Source of the DNA: JAFMDF01 sp965222705
GTDB lineage: Bacteria; Bacteroidota; Bacteroidia; Chitinophagales; Saprospiraceae
Length of the DNA: 64,000 nt
Direction of reading: 5' to 3'
Assembly (NCBI GenBank): GCA_965222705.1
Contig: CBDCUO010000036.1
Coordinates: 1 to 64,000 of the forward strand
Positions 36,195-44,979 of this stretch are shown piece by piece. A program made the translations under genes and the position numbers. Below the pieces are notes generated by a model that was given only the letters and a program-made list of their open reading frames with translations, was not told the origin of the DNA and searched no databases. How positions within the stretch are numbered: position 1 is the first letter of the stretch; every line of letters starts with the position of its first letter.

Positions 36195-37280
36195 ATGAAA
36201 AATCTATTCTTTATATTACTTTTTTTGTCCATCGACTCAAATGCCCAACCCCCTGGTCTAACGCTCCAACAAATTCTCGATAAACACACCGAAGCAATGG
36301 GAGGGAAAGAAAATTGGCGCAATTTTAAATCACACATCATCACTCATCACGGTGTGCAGGATGACCAACATTACACTAGTGTGTTGACGATGAAAATGCC
36401 CAATAAATTTCGCATAGACCTTCAGACAGAAGGACTAAAAAGAATAAAGTCTTACGATGGCAAGGAAGGTTGGATACTGCTAAATGATGAGTTACAAGCC
36501 ATGCCAGAAGGGGAGGATATAGAAATGGCAGAAGAAGCCGAGTTTTATGGAGAATTAGTACTCGCGCAGGAGCGAGGACATCAATTGGAATTATTGGGGA
36601 GGGAGTACCTGGATGGCGCGCAGGTCTATAAAATTAAAATGACTAAATTCCCCACAGATGAGCAATTTTACTATCTAAATGCTGAAACCTTTTTGGAAGA
36701 AATGGTTGCTGAGTATTCCGAAGACATCAGTTGGAAAGGGGTCTTATTCCGCACTACTTTTGATGATTATCGGATGGTGGATGGTTTATTATTTCCATTT
36801 AAAATGAGCCTGTTTGCAGATGACCGTCTATTACGAACCTTTGATACTCAAGAAATTCTGGTGAATATACCTGTAGAAGATGCTGTTTTTGATAAAGATG
36901 TCGCTTTACTTCGCAGAAATATGCGCCTATTTTCTAAAGCATTGATGGAGCAAGATTATGATTTTGTATCGAATGCTTACACGGATGATGCCAAAATTTT
37001 TCCCAACAATCAAAAAATACTAGCCGGCAGCAAAGCAATCAGTAATTATTGGAAGCCTGCACCTGATAGCAAATACAAAATTACCTATCATCGAATAATC
37101 CCCGAAGAAATCAAGGTTTTAGATAAAGAAGCTTATGATTATGGCTACTACGAGGGGAGGTCTATCGGCAACGACGGCAAAGAAAGTTCTTGGAAAGGCA
37201 AGTATGTAATCATCTGGAAGGAAGTGGAACTCAATGTGTGGAAAATGTATCTGGATATCTGGAATCGAGTGAGGGATTAA
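36195..37280 (+). CDS. LolA-like plus SnoaL/DUF4440-like fusion protein, exported
   Basis: This 361-residue exported protein has a signal peptide (1-18). It has two parts. Residues about 20-235 look like the LolA/LolB outer-membrane lipoprotein-sorting fold ('HTEAMGGKENWRNFKSH', 'KMPNKFRIDLQTEG', 'YDGKEGW'). Residues about 240-361 look like an NTF2/SnoaL domain ('LLRRNMRLFSKALMEQDYDFVSNAYTDDAKIFPN' split over 245-280, and a Trp-rich end). LolA-like domains bind lipids or lipoprotein acyl chains and DUF4440 domains bind small hydrophobic ligands. The combination suggests a periplasmic hydrophobic-ligand carrier, by inference only. Confidence 0.78.
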   Translation: MKNLFFILLFLSIDSNAQPPGLTLQQILDKHTEAMGGKENWRNFKSHIITHHGVQDDQHYTSVLTMKMPNKFRIDLQTEGLKRIKSYDGKEGWILLNDELQAMPEGEDIEMAEEAEFYGELVLAQERGHQLELLGREYLDGAQVYKIKMTKFPTDEQFYYLNAETFLEEMVAEYSEDISWKGVLFRTTFDDYRMVDGLLFPFKMSLFADDRLLRTFDTQEILVNIPVEDAVFDKDVALLRRNMRLFSKALMEQDYDFVSNAYTDDAKIFPNNQKILAGSKAISNYWKPAPDSKYKITYHRIIPEEIKVLDKEAYDYGYYEGRSIGNDGKESSWKGKYVIIWKEVELNVWKMYLDIWNRVRD

Positions 37281-37299
37281 AAATATCCCTTCGTTGATA

Positions 37300-37361
37300 A
37301 GGTCAAAAAACCAAAATATCAAGACAAAGAAGTTAAAAGCCAAACTTCCTTGCCTTGACCT
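37300..37361. terminator. Nested inverted repeat between convergent genes
   Basis: AGGTCAA (37300-37306) and TTGACCT (37355-37361) enclose GAAGTT (37329-37334) and AACTTC (37343-37348). This sits between the convergent LolA-like fusion gene and the T9SS gene and could end transcription in both directions. The stems are short. Confidence 0.35.
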
Positions 37362-37373
37362 AATTTTGTCGCT

Positions 37374-38201
37374 TTATTGTTTTATTACCGGAATGTTGGT
37401 GAATCCACCAGTCGCACTTTTTATTTCTAGAAAATATAAGCCGGAGCTTAAGTTATTCGGGACGGCTAATTGAAGTGTGCTTTCTCCTGCCGAAATTTTT
37501 TCATCAAATAGCGTTTTCACAAACTGCCCCATTGGGTTAATCAAACTGCCAGATAATTTTTTGTCTTGGGTAAGTTTTAGATTTAAACCCAAAATTTCCT
37601 GAAATGGGTTGGGATAGGCATTCGCACTTTCCAAGCCAGCAATAGTTTCTATACTCGTTGAAAGGGCAGAAACGGTCAATGACGCGGTATAAATATTATC
37701 TCCGCTACTACTACCATTGCCGTTTGCATCATTAAAGGCTAAGTAAAAAGTAATATTTCCGGCATCCGCTTCAGGGGCTTTCCAGTCTATTTCCCAAGAA
37801 GATTGGGCGGATCCTGTATTGGTATGCGTTATATATTCTCGATTATTACCACTTCTACTTTGTTTGTCATTACCAGAAAGATTCCATTCTCCGGCATTGG
37901 TATTTTGATCGTCTAGTGCTACGATTTCAAAACCATTTCTTCCGGCATTTTGTGGGCTATCAATAGAAATATTGATTTTATGGGTTTCTCCTGGTGTGTA
38001 GTTCGTTGCGCCGTTTCCAAATGCGAGATTAATCGTGGCGTTGCCCTGATTGGGGGTTGTATTATGGCAGCCGATTCTGCCACAAGTTTCTTCGCCTGGA
38101 GCACCCGTGACACCTGCAATCGCCCCTGAGCGATTGCCCAGTAAAAAAAGATATACGACAAAGCCACTAATAAATAATAAACGAGTAAAAAAGTTTTTCA
38201 T
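37374..38201 (-). CDS. T9SS-sorted protein with CX4CH motif (paralogue of 8069 and 11047 proteins)
   Basis: This 275-residue protein has a signal peptide (about 1-29) followed by 'GAPGEETC' and C40-G-R-I-G-C45-H46, a CX4CH variant of the CXXCH in its paralogues. A beta-sandwich region ('GFEIVALDD', 'SWEIDWKAPEADAGNITFYLAF') runs to about 170, and a T9SS type A sorting domain begins at 'NAYPNPFQE' near residue 193. The three proteins share the order signal, Cys-Cys-His, domain, sorting signal. Placement on the surface by T9SS is well supported; haem binding is a hypothesis. The threonine dehydratase gene is 42 bases upstream on the same strand. Confidence 0.82.
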   Translation of the reverse strand: MKNFFTRLLFISGFVVYLFLLGNRSGAIAGVTGAPGEETCGRIGCHNTTPNQGNATINLAFGNGATNYTPGETHKINISIDSPQNAGRNGFEIVALDDQNTNAGEWNLSGNDKQSRSGNNREYITHTNTGSAQSSWEIDWKAPEADAGNITFYLAFNDANGNGSSSGDNIYTASLTVSALSTSIETIAGLESANAYPNPFQEILGLNLKLTQDKKLSGSLINPMGQFVKTLFDEKISAGESTLQLAVPNNLSSGLYFLEIKSATGGFTNIPVIKQ

Positions 38202-38243
38202 AGGGGTAAGTTTATTGTTAATGAATTGGAAAAGAATGTATAA

Positions 38244-39200
38244 CTATAATATTTCTTTTAATTTCTTCATCGAAATATTTGCCCCACAAATAATAATAAC
38301 AACTGTCTTATTTCGATAAATTTCTGCTTGTTTTAAAAAACTGGCAACGGCTACTCCTGCTGCTCCTTCGATGATTTTATGATGCTTTTCCGCTATTAAT
38401 CTTATCGCATCTGCAATTTCGTTTTCTGAAACCAGGGCATAGTCATCTACAAGTGCTTGACAGATTGGGAAAGTAATTGAACCATCTTCCAAACCACCAG
38501 CGGAACCATCCGATAAAGTTTCTTCAAAGTTAATAAAAATGATCTTTCCAGCTTTTACACTTAAATACATTTCAGGCGATTTTTCTGGCAGGCAGCCGAC
38601 GATTTGAGTATTCGGACTTAATTTTTTCAAGGCAATGGCTACACCTGATAGCATACCGCCGCCACCAACGCAGCCCAGCACATAGTCAATGGGCTCTTTT
38701 GCCTGGTCTTCTATTTCCAGAGCCAGGGTTCCCTGTCCGGCGATAACTAGCGGGTCATTATAAGGAGATACCCAAATTAATCCACGCTCTTTGGCTATTT
38801 TTTTGGCGTGCAGCTCCGTTGCCAGGCTATTGGTACCAAAAAATTCTAGTTGAACTGGATAGTTTTTTAAAGCATCTACTTTTGCTGGAGAGGCATTCTT
38901 TGGTAGAAAAATAGTTCCTTTCGCCTTGGCAATGTTTAAGGCTCTGGCAAAACCCTGTGCATGGTTGCCGGTTGAGGCAGTAATAAATCCGATTTTTCTT
39001 TCATTTTCGGAGTAAGCCAAAACTTTGTTCAAAGCACCTCTTGCTTTGAAAGAACCTGTATATTGCTCATTTTCCAATTTTAAATAAACCTTTCCCCTTG
39101 TTAACCCGCTTAAATAATCAGATGGATAGAGGGGTGTTTTTAGAATATTTGCTTGGATGCGTTGATTAGCTTTTACTATTTCTGGAAATAAATCTGTCAT
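38244..39200 (-). CDS. Threonine/serine dehydratase family PLP enzyme
   Basis: This 318-residue enzyme is a fold-type II PLP protein. The Schiff-base lysine is K52 in GSFKARG; 'TASTGNHAQGFA' binds the substrate carboxylate and 'GCVGGGGMLSG' the cofactor phosphate. These are the marks of threonine dehydratase/serine racemase-like enzymes (TdcB type without a regulatory ACT domain). It would convert L-threonine to 2-oxobutyrate or L-serine to pyruvate, or racemise serine; sequence alone cannot decide. Length matches the catabolic form. The downstream T9SS gene is likely a separate function despite the short gap. Confidence 0.9.
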   Translation of the reverse strand: MTDLFPEIVKANQRIQANILKTPLYPSDYLSGLTRGKVYLKLENEQYTGSFKARGALNKVLAYSENERKIGFITASTGNHAQGFARALNIAKAKGTIFLPKNASPAKVDALKNYPVQLEFFGTNSLATELHAKKIAKERGLIWVSPYNDPLVIAGQGTLALEIEDQAKEPIDYVLGCVGGGGMLSGVAIALKKLSPNTQIVGCLPEKSPEMYLSVKAGKIIFINFEETLSDGSAGGLEDGSITFPICQALVDDYALVSENEIADAIRLIAEKHHKIIEGAAGVAVASFLKQAEIYRNKTVVIIICGANISMKKLKEIL

Positions 39201-39390
39201 TATTGTATTTGAATAATAGACTTTATTTTAAAAATTTTCGTAGGGAGCATTTTCCAAACTACTGACTGGGGCGGTTTGTGTATGTCAGCACACAAGTCTG
39301 AATAAAGTTTAATAAAAACCACAAGTTAAGGAATGATCGAAAAAGTTGTTATGGTTGTTCCTATATCTTAGGAATGGTGCATTAATAAAT

Positions 39391-39491
39391 TGCGTTTTTA
39401 TACGCAGTTCTTTTTTCTTTATGTAAGGCGAAAACGTAGGCGATGCAGTGCATCGACGAGGCTTTTTAACGCAGCAGAAAGGAAAAAGAAC
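39391..39491. repeat. Compound inverted-repeat element between dehydratase and ftcD
   Basis: The intergenic region holds nested inverted repeats: GTTCTTTTTTCTTT (39407-39420) against AAAGGAAAAAGAAC (39478-39491, one mismatch); inside it CGATGCA-G-TGCATCG (39441-39455); and TGCGT/ACGCA at 39391-39405. The arrangement looks like a REP or MITE-type element, or a structured RNA leader ahead of ftcD. Only one copy is seen in this window. Confidence 0.55.
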
Positions 39492-39541
39492 AAGTAGAAA
39501 ATGTAAATTTATTATTGAACTATTCCTTAAGTACTACTTCT

Positions 39542-40555
39542 ATGAAAAATAAGCCAATCATTGAGTGCATTCCCAATTTTAGCGAAGGACAAAATGCAAC
39601 AACCATTAATACCCTAGCTAGGGAGATCGAAAAAGTAAAAGCTGTCCAATTATTGCATATTGACCAAAGTAAATCAGCTAATCGAAGCGTCTTCACCTTC
39701 GTTGGCTCTCCCGAAAAAGTGATAGAAGCGGCTTTTCTGGCGATTAAAAAAGCAAGTGAATTGATTGATATGCGTACTCAGCGAGGGGCGCATCCGCGCA
39801 TTGGAGCAACGGATGTTTGTCCTTTGGTGCCTATTGCCAATATCGAGATGAAAGAAGTGATTGATTATGCCAAAAAATTGGGCGAGCGGGTAGCAAAAGA
39901 ATTGAGCATTCCCATTTACCTGTACGAATACGCTGCTACTTCAAAAGAAAGAATAAACCTGGCAGCTATTCGCGCTGGAGAATATGAAGGCTTGGAAGAA
40001 AAAATGAAACTGGACAAATGGAAACCAGATTTTGGCGCAACATTTAATGCAAAATCGGGTGCGACAGTCATTGGAGTAAGAGATTTTTTAATCGCTTTTA
40101 ATGTAAATTTAAACACCAACTCTGTCGAAATAGCTCGGACAATCGCTAGAGAAATCCGAGAGAGTGGAAAAGTAGTTAAATCTGCAACTGGTAAAAAAAC
40201 TAGAATCCCCGGTAAATATAAAGCACTAAAAGCGATCGGCTGGTACATAGAGGAATATGGAAAGGCGCAGGTTTCGATGAATTTGACCAATATACATACC
40301 ACCACCATTCATGAAGCTTTCGAAGCTTGTAAAGCCGAAGCAGTCTTGTTGGGCATAGAAGTAACCGGCTCGGAACTGATTGGGCTAATCCCGCTTGCCG
40401 CCCTTTTACAAGCAGGTCAATTTTATTATCAAAAAGAAAAAATAGCGAGTAAAAAATCGGAAAAAGACTTGATCCAGATGGCAGTAAAGCATTTGGGACT
40501 AGCAGAGTTGGCCCCTTTTTGCCCTGAAAAAAGAGTTATTGAGTATTTAATATAA
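39542..40555 (+). CDS. Glutamate formimidoyltransferase
   Basis: This 337-residue enzyme transfers the formimino group from N-formimino-L-glutamate to tetrahydrofolate in histidine degradation. It covers the formiminotransferase N- and C-subdomains ('ECIPNFSEGQN', 'RGAHPRIGATDVCPLVP', 'VSMNLTNIHTTTIHEAFEA', 'GSELIGLIP'). It lacks the cyclodeaminase domain fused in animal FTCD. The start ATG 39542 matches the conserved N-terminus; an upstream TTG at 39515 would add 9 residues. No other hut gene is nearby. It converges on the interrupted oxidase gene, 9 bases away. Confidence 0.93.
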   Translation: MKNKPIIECIPNFSEGQNATTINTLAREIEKVKAVQLLHIDQSKSANRSVFTFVGSPEKVIEAAFLAIKKASELIDMRTQRGAHPRIGATDVCPLVPIANIEMKEVIDYAKKLGERVAKELSIPIYLYEYAATSKERINLAAIRAGEYEGLEEKMKLDKWKPDFGATFNAKSGATVIGVRDFLIAFNVNLNTNSVEIARTIAREIRESGKVVKSATGKKTRIPGKYKALKAIGWYIEEYGKAQVSMNLTNIHTTTIHEAFEACKAEAVLLGIEVTGSELIGLIPLAALLQAGQFYYQKEKIASKKSEKDLIQMAVKHLGLAELAPFCPEKRVIEYLI

Positions 40556-40564
40556 CGCGTGAAG

Positions 40565-41932
40565 TTATAGCATTTTTCCCGGATTCATAATTCCCTTGGG
40601 ATCGAGTGTTTGCTTAATAGATTTCATTAAGGCAATTTCGGCTTCCGAGCGACTGATAGACAACCATTCCTTCTTTTCCAAGCCAATTCCATGCTCGGCT
40701 GTAATGGAACCACCAATGGGTTTGAGCAGTCCATAAACGATTGCTTCCACCTGTCGTTTTGTGCCTTCACAAATTATAAACAGATGCAAATTACCATCGC
40801 CAGCATGGCCAAATACGTATAGTTCAGGTTTCTTAAATTTTACATTCAATGCAATTTTTAATTCATCAATATAGGCCTCCATATCAGCAATACAAAGGCT
40901 CACATCAAATGTATAAACTGGTTTGCCAAAACTAAAAATAAACTCCACTTGATCCCGAACTGCCCAGAACCACTTATGGTCTGAGTCGGTAAAGGCAATA
41001 GCGGCATCTTCAATAATACCCAATTTCAGCGCATTTTCCAGCAGGATTTGAAAGCGAGTATGGTCACTTTCGACATTTGTGCCGTAGGCTTCGAATAATA
41101 CATAATATGGCTAATCTTGCGGCAATGGCGGCTGGAAAGAAGAAGGCGGGCTAGTCATCAACTGGTAATAGTCTTTCCAAATGACCTCGAAAGTAGTCAA
41201 GGTTCCCGCCAGTTGTTGACTGGCAAAATTCAAGAAAGTGACTACTTTGTCAAAACTGCTTATTCCCGCATAAGCAGTTTTGCGAGAAGTGGGCCGGGGA
41301 ACTAGTTTAACTACGGCTCTCGTAATAATGCCCAAGGTTCCTTCACTTCCAATAAATAATTGCTTAAGGTCATAGCCCGCATTGTTTTTAATCATTTTAT
41401 CTAGGGAGGAAATGAGGGTTCCGTCTGCTAGTACCACCTCTAAACCCAAGACTAATTGGCGAGTAGTGCCATAGCGAAATACCTGTAAGCCACCTGCATT
41501 GGTGGCGATATTGCCCCCAATCATGCAACTACCCCGACTTCCAAAATCCAAAGGGAATAACAAGTCAGCTTCTTTTGCAGCAGCTTGTAATTGTTGCAAA
41601 ATGACACCTGCTTGTACCCTTGCAGTACGGCTGCTTGTATCAATTTCTTCTATGCGATTCATTCGTTCCAGGCTGATAGCAATTTCATCGGGTCCAGTTT
41701 TGGCAGATTCCGGAATATTTGTCAAGCCGCCATGCGGCACGACAGGTTGGTCATTGGCATAGCAGATACGCATGGCAGTCATTACCTCCTCCGTATTGGA
41801 AGGAAGTAGCAATGCCTTGACATTCAGATTTTCATTTGCCCAGACACTAGCGAAACGCTCGGCAGCAGCTTCGTGCGTAAGTACGGCCTTCTTGCCAAGT
41901 GCTTGTATGAGTTCTTCGACGATACTTGACAT
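40565..41932 (-). pseudogene. FAD-linked oxidase (D-2-hydroxyacid dehydrogenase/GlcD type) with an internal amber codon
   Basis: The frame encodes 455 positions with all parts of a GlcD/D-lactate dehydrogenase-type flavoprotein. The FAD-binding 4 domain has 'VPHGGLTNIP', 'GGNIATNAGG' and 'GSEGTLGIIT'; the C-terminal FAD-oxidase domain has 'GHAGDGNLHL' and 'ITAEHGIG..K'. The single defect is TAG at 41113-41111 between 'PLPQD' and 'PYYVLFEAYG', where relatives have a sense codon (often Tyr). The two halves, 41932-41111 and 41110-40565, are in the same frame with no other damage. Either the gene was recently inactivated by one substitution or the base call is wrong. An intact protein would oxidise a D-2-hydroxy acid at the membrane. 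Confidence 0.85.
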
Positions 41933-42073
41933 TCTATTTCTTTATAAAACTCAAGTTGCAGACCTAACACAATAAAAATATTCGAATAGGCATCGAGCTT
42001 ATTATAGCTGTTTTTAAAAGAATTAAGGGCGAAGTGTGCCAAAATTTGTATACTTCACCCCTCTGTCCTTTTA

Positions 42074-42106
42074 GGTTTTTTTGAAGCCTAGTGCTTCAAA
42101 AAAACC
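42074..42106 (-). terminator. Perfect 14-bp hairpin after the YugP peptidase gene
   Basis: GGTTTTTTTGAAGC (42074-42087) pairs perfectly with GCTTCAAAAAAACC (42093-42106) around a 5-base loop. It lies 44 bases past the stop of the minus-strand peptidase gene. The stem itself supplies T runs on both strands. Confidence 0.75.
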
Positions 42107-42149
42107 ATTTTAAAATTCTGGAAAACTTTTGTTTTCAAAAATAAAAATA

Positions 42150-42839
42150 TTAATCTCTAGAGCCCAAAAACATCATCAATAAGTAGAGCAACTGAGCGAC
42201 TGCGGCCAAAGCCCCTACTACATAAGTCATCGCTGCCCACCAAAGCGCGTCTTTGGCACCATCATATTCGATTCCTCTGGTGATATTGGAATTGTCCAGC
42301 CACGCCAAGGCTCTTTTGCTGGCATCAAATTCAACGGGTAAGGTTACGACACTAAATAAAGCAGTGATGGCAAATGCAGCGACTGCAACTAGCAGAAAGA
42401 TGCCGTCATTCATTGCGCCCACTAATGCAAAACCAAACATGAACAAAAATTGCTGTATTTTTGAAGAAACCTGTACAATGGGCACAATGGCAGATCGAAA
42501 CTGAAGCATAGCGTAGGCTTCCGCATGTTGCACAGCGTGACCAACCTCGTGTGCTGCAACAGCTGCCGCTGCTACACTCCTACCTCCATATACCTCTGGG
42601 CTCAAGTTGACGACCTTTGTCTTCGGGTTATAGTGGTCGGTCAATCGGCCCTGACCTTGGGTAATTTGCACGTCATAAATATTATAATACTGTAACATTC
42701 GCTCTGCTACCTCTTTTCCACTTAAACCCGAACTCGTAGGAATTTGAGCGTATTTGGAAAATTTATTTTTTAACCGGCCACTGACGACACTGCCGATTAA
42801 CCCAAATACTACACTAATAATAATTAAGCCTAAAATCAC
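42150..42839 (-). CDS. YugP-type zinc metallopeptidase, membrane protein
   Basis: This 229-residue protein belongs to the neutral zinc metallopeptidase 2 (YugP) family. It has an N-terminal membrane helix (about 2-20), the zinc site HEVGH at 97-101, and three further hydrophobic segments (about 120-150, 152-170 and 205-226). The active site faces the cytoplasm or membrane interior by analogy. Substrates are unknown; the family is widespread. The gene ends at a strong hairpin and lies 110 bases downstream of serS on the same strand. Confidence 0.9.
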   Translation of the reverse strand: MILGLIIISVVFGLIGSVVSGRLKNKFSKYAQIPTSSGLSGKEVAERMLQYYNIYDVQITQGQGRLTDHYNPKTKVVNLSPEVYGGRSVAAAAVAAHEVGHAVQHAEAYAMLQFRSAIVPIVQVSSKIQQFLFMFGFALVGAMNDGIFLLVAVAAFAITALFSVVTLPVEFDASKRALAWLDNSNITRGIEYDGAKDALWWAAMTYVVGALAAVAQLLYLLMMFLGSRD

Positions 42840-42949
42840 GATGAAAAGTATTTTTTAAATTAAAAAATTGGAATTATAAAAGTAAACCCTATTGCCCTAC
42901 CGAAGTTCGAAAATTTCGACCAAAAGCCAGGATTTTTTGCCATAAAATT

Positions 42950-44230
42950 TTACACAATTGATCCAAATCCTACATAATGGTGTAGCACTTCGGGCAATTT
43001 AATTCCTTTTTCTGTTTGATTATTTTCCAATAATGCGGCTATAATTCTTGCTAATGCCAGCGCACTGCCATTCAGAGTATGTGCTAAATGTGTTTTTTTA
43101 TTAGCATCCTTGAACCGCACCTTCAACCGATTGCTTTGAAAGGTTTCAAAATTAGAAACAGAGCTTACTTCTAGCCATCGTTTTTGAGCTGCAGAATAGA
43201 CCTCAAAATCATAAGTCAAGGCAGAAGCAAAGCCCAAATCTCCCCCACAAAGTGTAAGAATCCGATAGGGCAAATCTAGTTTTTGGAGCAACCTTTCTAC
43301 ATGTGCTACCATTTCTTTCAATGCATCATAAGATTTTTCGGGATGAACAATTTGAACGATCTCTACTTTGTCAAACTGGTGTACCCGATTCAAGCCTTTT
43401 ACCTCCTTTCCATAAGAACCCGCCTCTCTTCTGAAGCAAGGTGTATAACCGGCCAGTTTTATTGGAAAATCTTTTTTCTCTACTATGACGTTGCGATAAA
43501 TATTAGTCACAGGCACTTCTGCGGTCGGGATTAAATAAAGGTCATCTTTTTCAATATAATACATCTGTCCCTCTTTATCGGGCAGTTGCCCCGTCCCTCT
43601 TGCAGAATCTTCATTGACCAGTAGAGGAGGAGCAATCTCCTCATAACCCGCTTTGGATGCTTCTTCCAAAAAAAAATTAATCAAACCTCGCTGTAGTCGA
43701 GCACCCTTTCCTTTAAAAAGAGGAAATCCGCCCCCTGTAATCTTGGCTCCTAGTTCAAAATCTATCAAATTATGTGTTTTTGCCAAATCCCAATGGGGCA
43801 ACGCGGTACTCCCAAGATCGGGAAGCACTTGCTTCCAATCTTGAAAAATGGCGTTATCTTCATCGCTCCTTCCCGAGGGTACGGAAGAATGGGGCACATT
43901 CGGGATTTGTAGCAGCCCTTCGAGCAGGTCTGCTTTGATTTGTCGCATCTTTCCTTCCAGTTCTTTTACTCGTCCCTTTTGCGCTTCTACTTTTGTTTTT
44001 AATGTTTCGGCTTCAGCTCGTTTCCCCTGTCGGTACAAGCCGCCAATTGCTTTGGATAGCTTATTATTTTCGGCTAAAAGCGCATCCAATGCAGTTTGGA
44101 CCTGTTTTCTATTTTCATCTAGGCTTAAAACGTGGTCAATAATTTTAAAACTTTCGGGCTTGAAATTTCTGACTTTCAAGCCTGCTAAAACTCGATCTTT
44201 GTGCTGTCGGATAAAACTGGTTTGTAACAT
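42950..44230 (-). CDS. serS: Serine--tRNA ligase
   Basis: Class II aminoacyl-tRNA synthetase of 426 residues that charges tRNA-Ser (and tRNA-Sec) with serine. The N-terminal coiled-coil arm (about residues 25-100, which grips the tRNA long variable arm) is followed by the catalytic core: 'TAEVPVTN', motif 2 'PCFRREAGSYGKEVKGLNRVHQF' (split here by length) and motif 3 'GSALALARIIAALLENNQ'. All motifs are intact and the length is typical. It is divergent from rho across a 749-base gap. Confidence 0.98.
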   Translation of the reverse strand: MLQTSFIRQHKDRVLAGLKVRNFKPESFKIIDHVLSLDENRKQVQTALDALLAENNKLSKAIGGLYRQGKRAEAETLKTKVEAQKGRVKELEGKMRQIKADLLEGLLQIPNVPHSSVPSGRSDEDNAIFQDWKQVLPDLGSTALPHWDLAKTHNLIDFELGAKITGGGFPLFKGKGARLQRGLINFFLEEASKAGYEEIAPPLLVNEDSARGTGQLPDKEGQMYYIEKDDLYLIPTAEVPVTNIYRNVIVEKKDFPIKLAGYTPCFRREAGSYGKEVKGLNRVHQFDKVEIVQIVHPEKSYDALKEMVAHVERLLQKLDLPYRILTLCGGDLGFASALTYDFEVYSAAQKRWLEVSSVSNFETFQSNRLKVRFKDANKKTHLAHTLNGSALALARIIAALLENNQTEKGIKLPEVLHHYVGFGSIV

Positions 44231-44400
44231 ACAATTTTGCTATTTGCGATTGCCGCACTGCAGTTCAATTGAAGGAAAACGGCAAAATAAATATAAACAC
44301 AACAATTACTTCGAAGATGGAACGTTCCTAAAAAAAGCACTTCGAACGATTGTCGTATCAACCATTGAATTAAAAAAATGGTTTCTTGCGATTGCAGGTT

Positions 44401-44523
44401 TCTCTAAAGGGGCTGTTTAAAAGACAAATTCCAGGCAATCTATTTTGGTATAAGCACCTGGAATTTAAAAGTTTTTGCCCTCGAAACCGGTAAAAAATCC
44501 TTTAAATAAAGACCCTTTAAAGA
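44401..44523. repeat. Nested inverted repeats upstream of rho
   Basis: TCTCTAAAGGG (44401-44411) pairs with CCCTTTAAAGA (44513-44523, one mismatch). Inside it AAATTCCAGG (44426-44435) pairs perfectly with CCTGGAATTT (44457-44466). It lies upstream of the candidate rho promoter, in the serS-rho gap, and could be a terminator-like or regulatory structure. Confidence 0.5.
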
Positions 44524-44576
44524 TGTGGTATTCTTTTTGTATTAAAAAAATTGTTGAAATTTTTGCAAAGATACTA

Positions 44577-44607
44577 TTTGAAATTAAAAATTTAAATGTA
44601 TTTTTGC
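44577..44607 (+). promoter_or_regulatory. Candidate rho promoter
   Basis: TTTG (44577-44580), an 18-base spacer, then TATTTTTGC (44599-44607) is a full match to the Bacteroidota -33/-7 consensus. Transcription from about 44613 would give rho a leader of about 367 bases. Confidence 0.65.
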
Positions 44608-44979
44608 CCTAGCAATCAATTCATATCATCTGAATAGATTAACATTTCAAGACACATTTCAGGATATTCCTATTGACTAAATTCCTTCTTTTTTCTCGCA
44701 ATCAAATGATTTTTCAAAAGATTTAAGGTAACTCTATAGGAGTTTAGTGACAAGCAAAAATAAATCATCTATTTTTTCTTCCCAATTAAAGCTGACAGGT
44801 TAGAAATTTAAAAGCAGAGGTTTTATTTTTAAAATAAACAAAAGAGATACTTTGATTAAAGAGTATTTGGAGAGCAATTCCCCGCAATCTTAATAATTCC
44901 ATTATAAAAAACTATTACACCTTATTATTAATTACACCCATATTTTTATTTAAAACACTAACATTACACATACCAGAAT
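44608..44979 (+). promoter_or_regulatory. Long untranslated leader of rho
   Basis: About 370 AT-rich bases lie between the candidate rho promoter and the ATG, with no convincing open frame. In other bacteria rho controls its own expression through Rho-dependent termination in its leader. A long, poorly structured leader fits that idea, but I see no decisive C-rich rut-like stretch. Confidence 0.4.
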
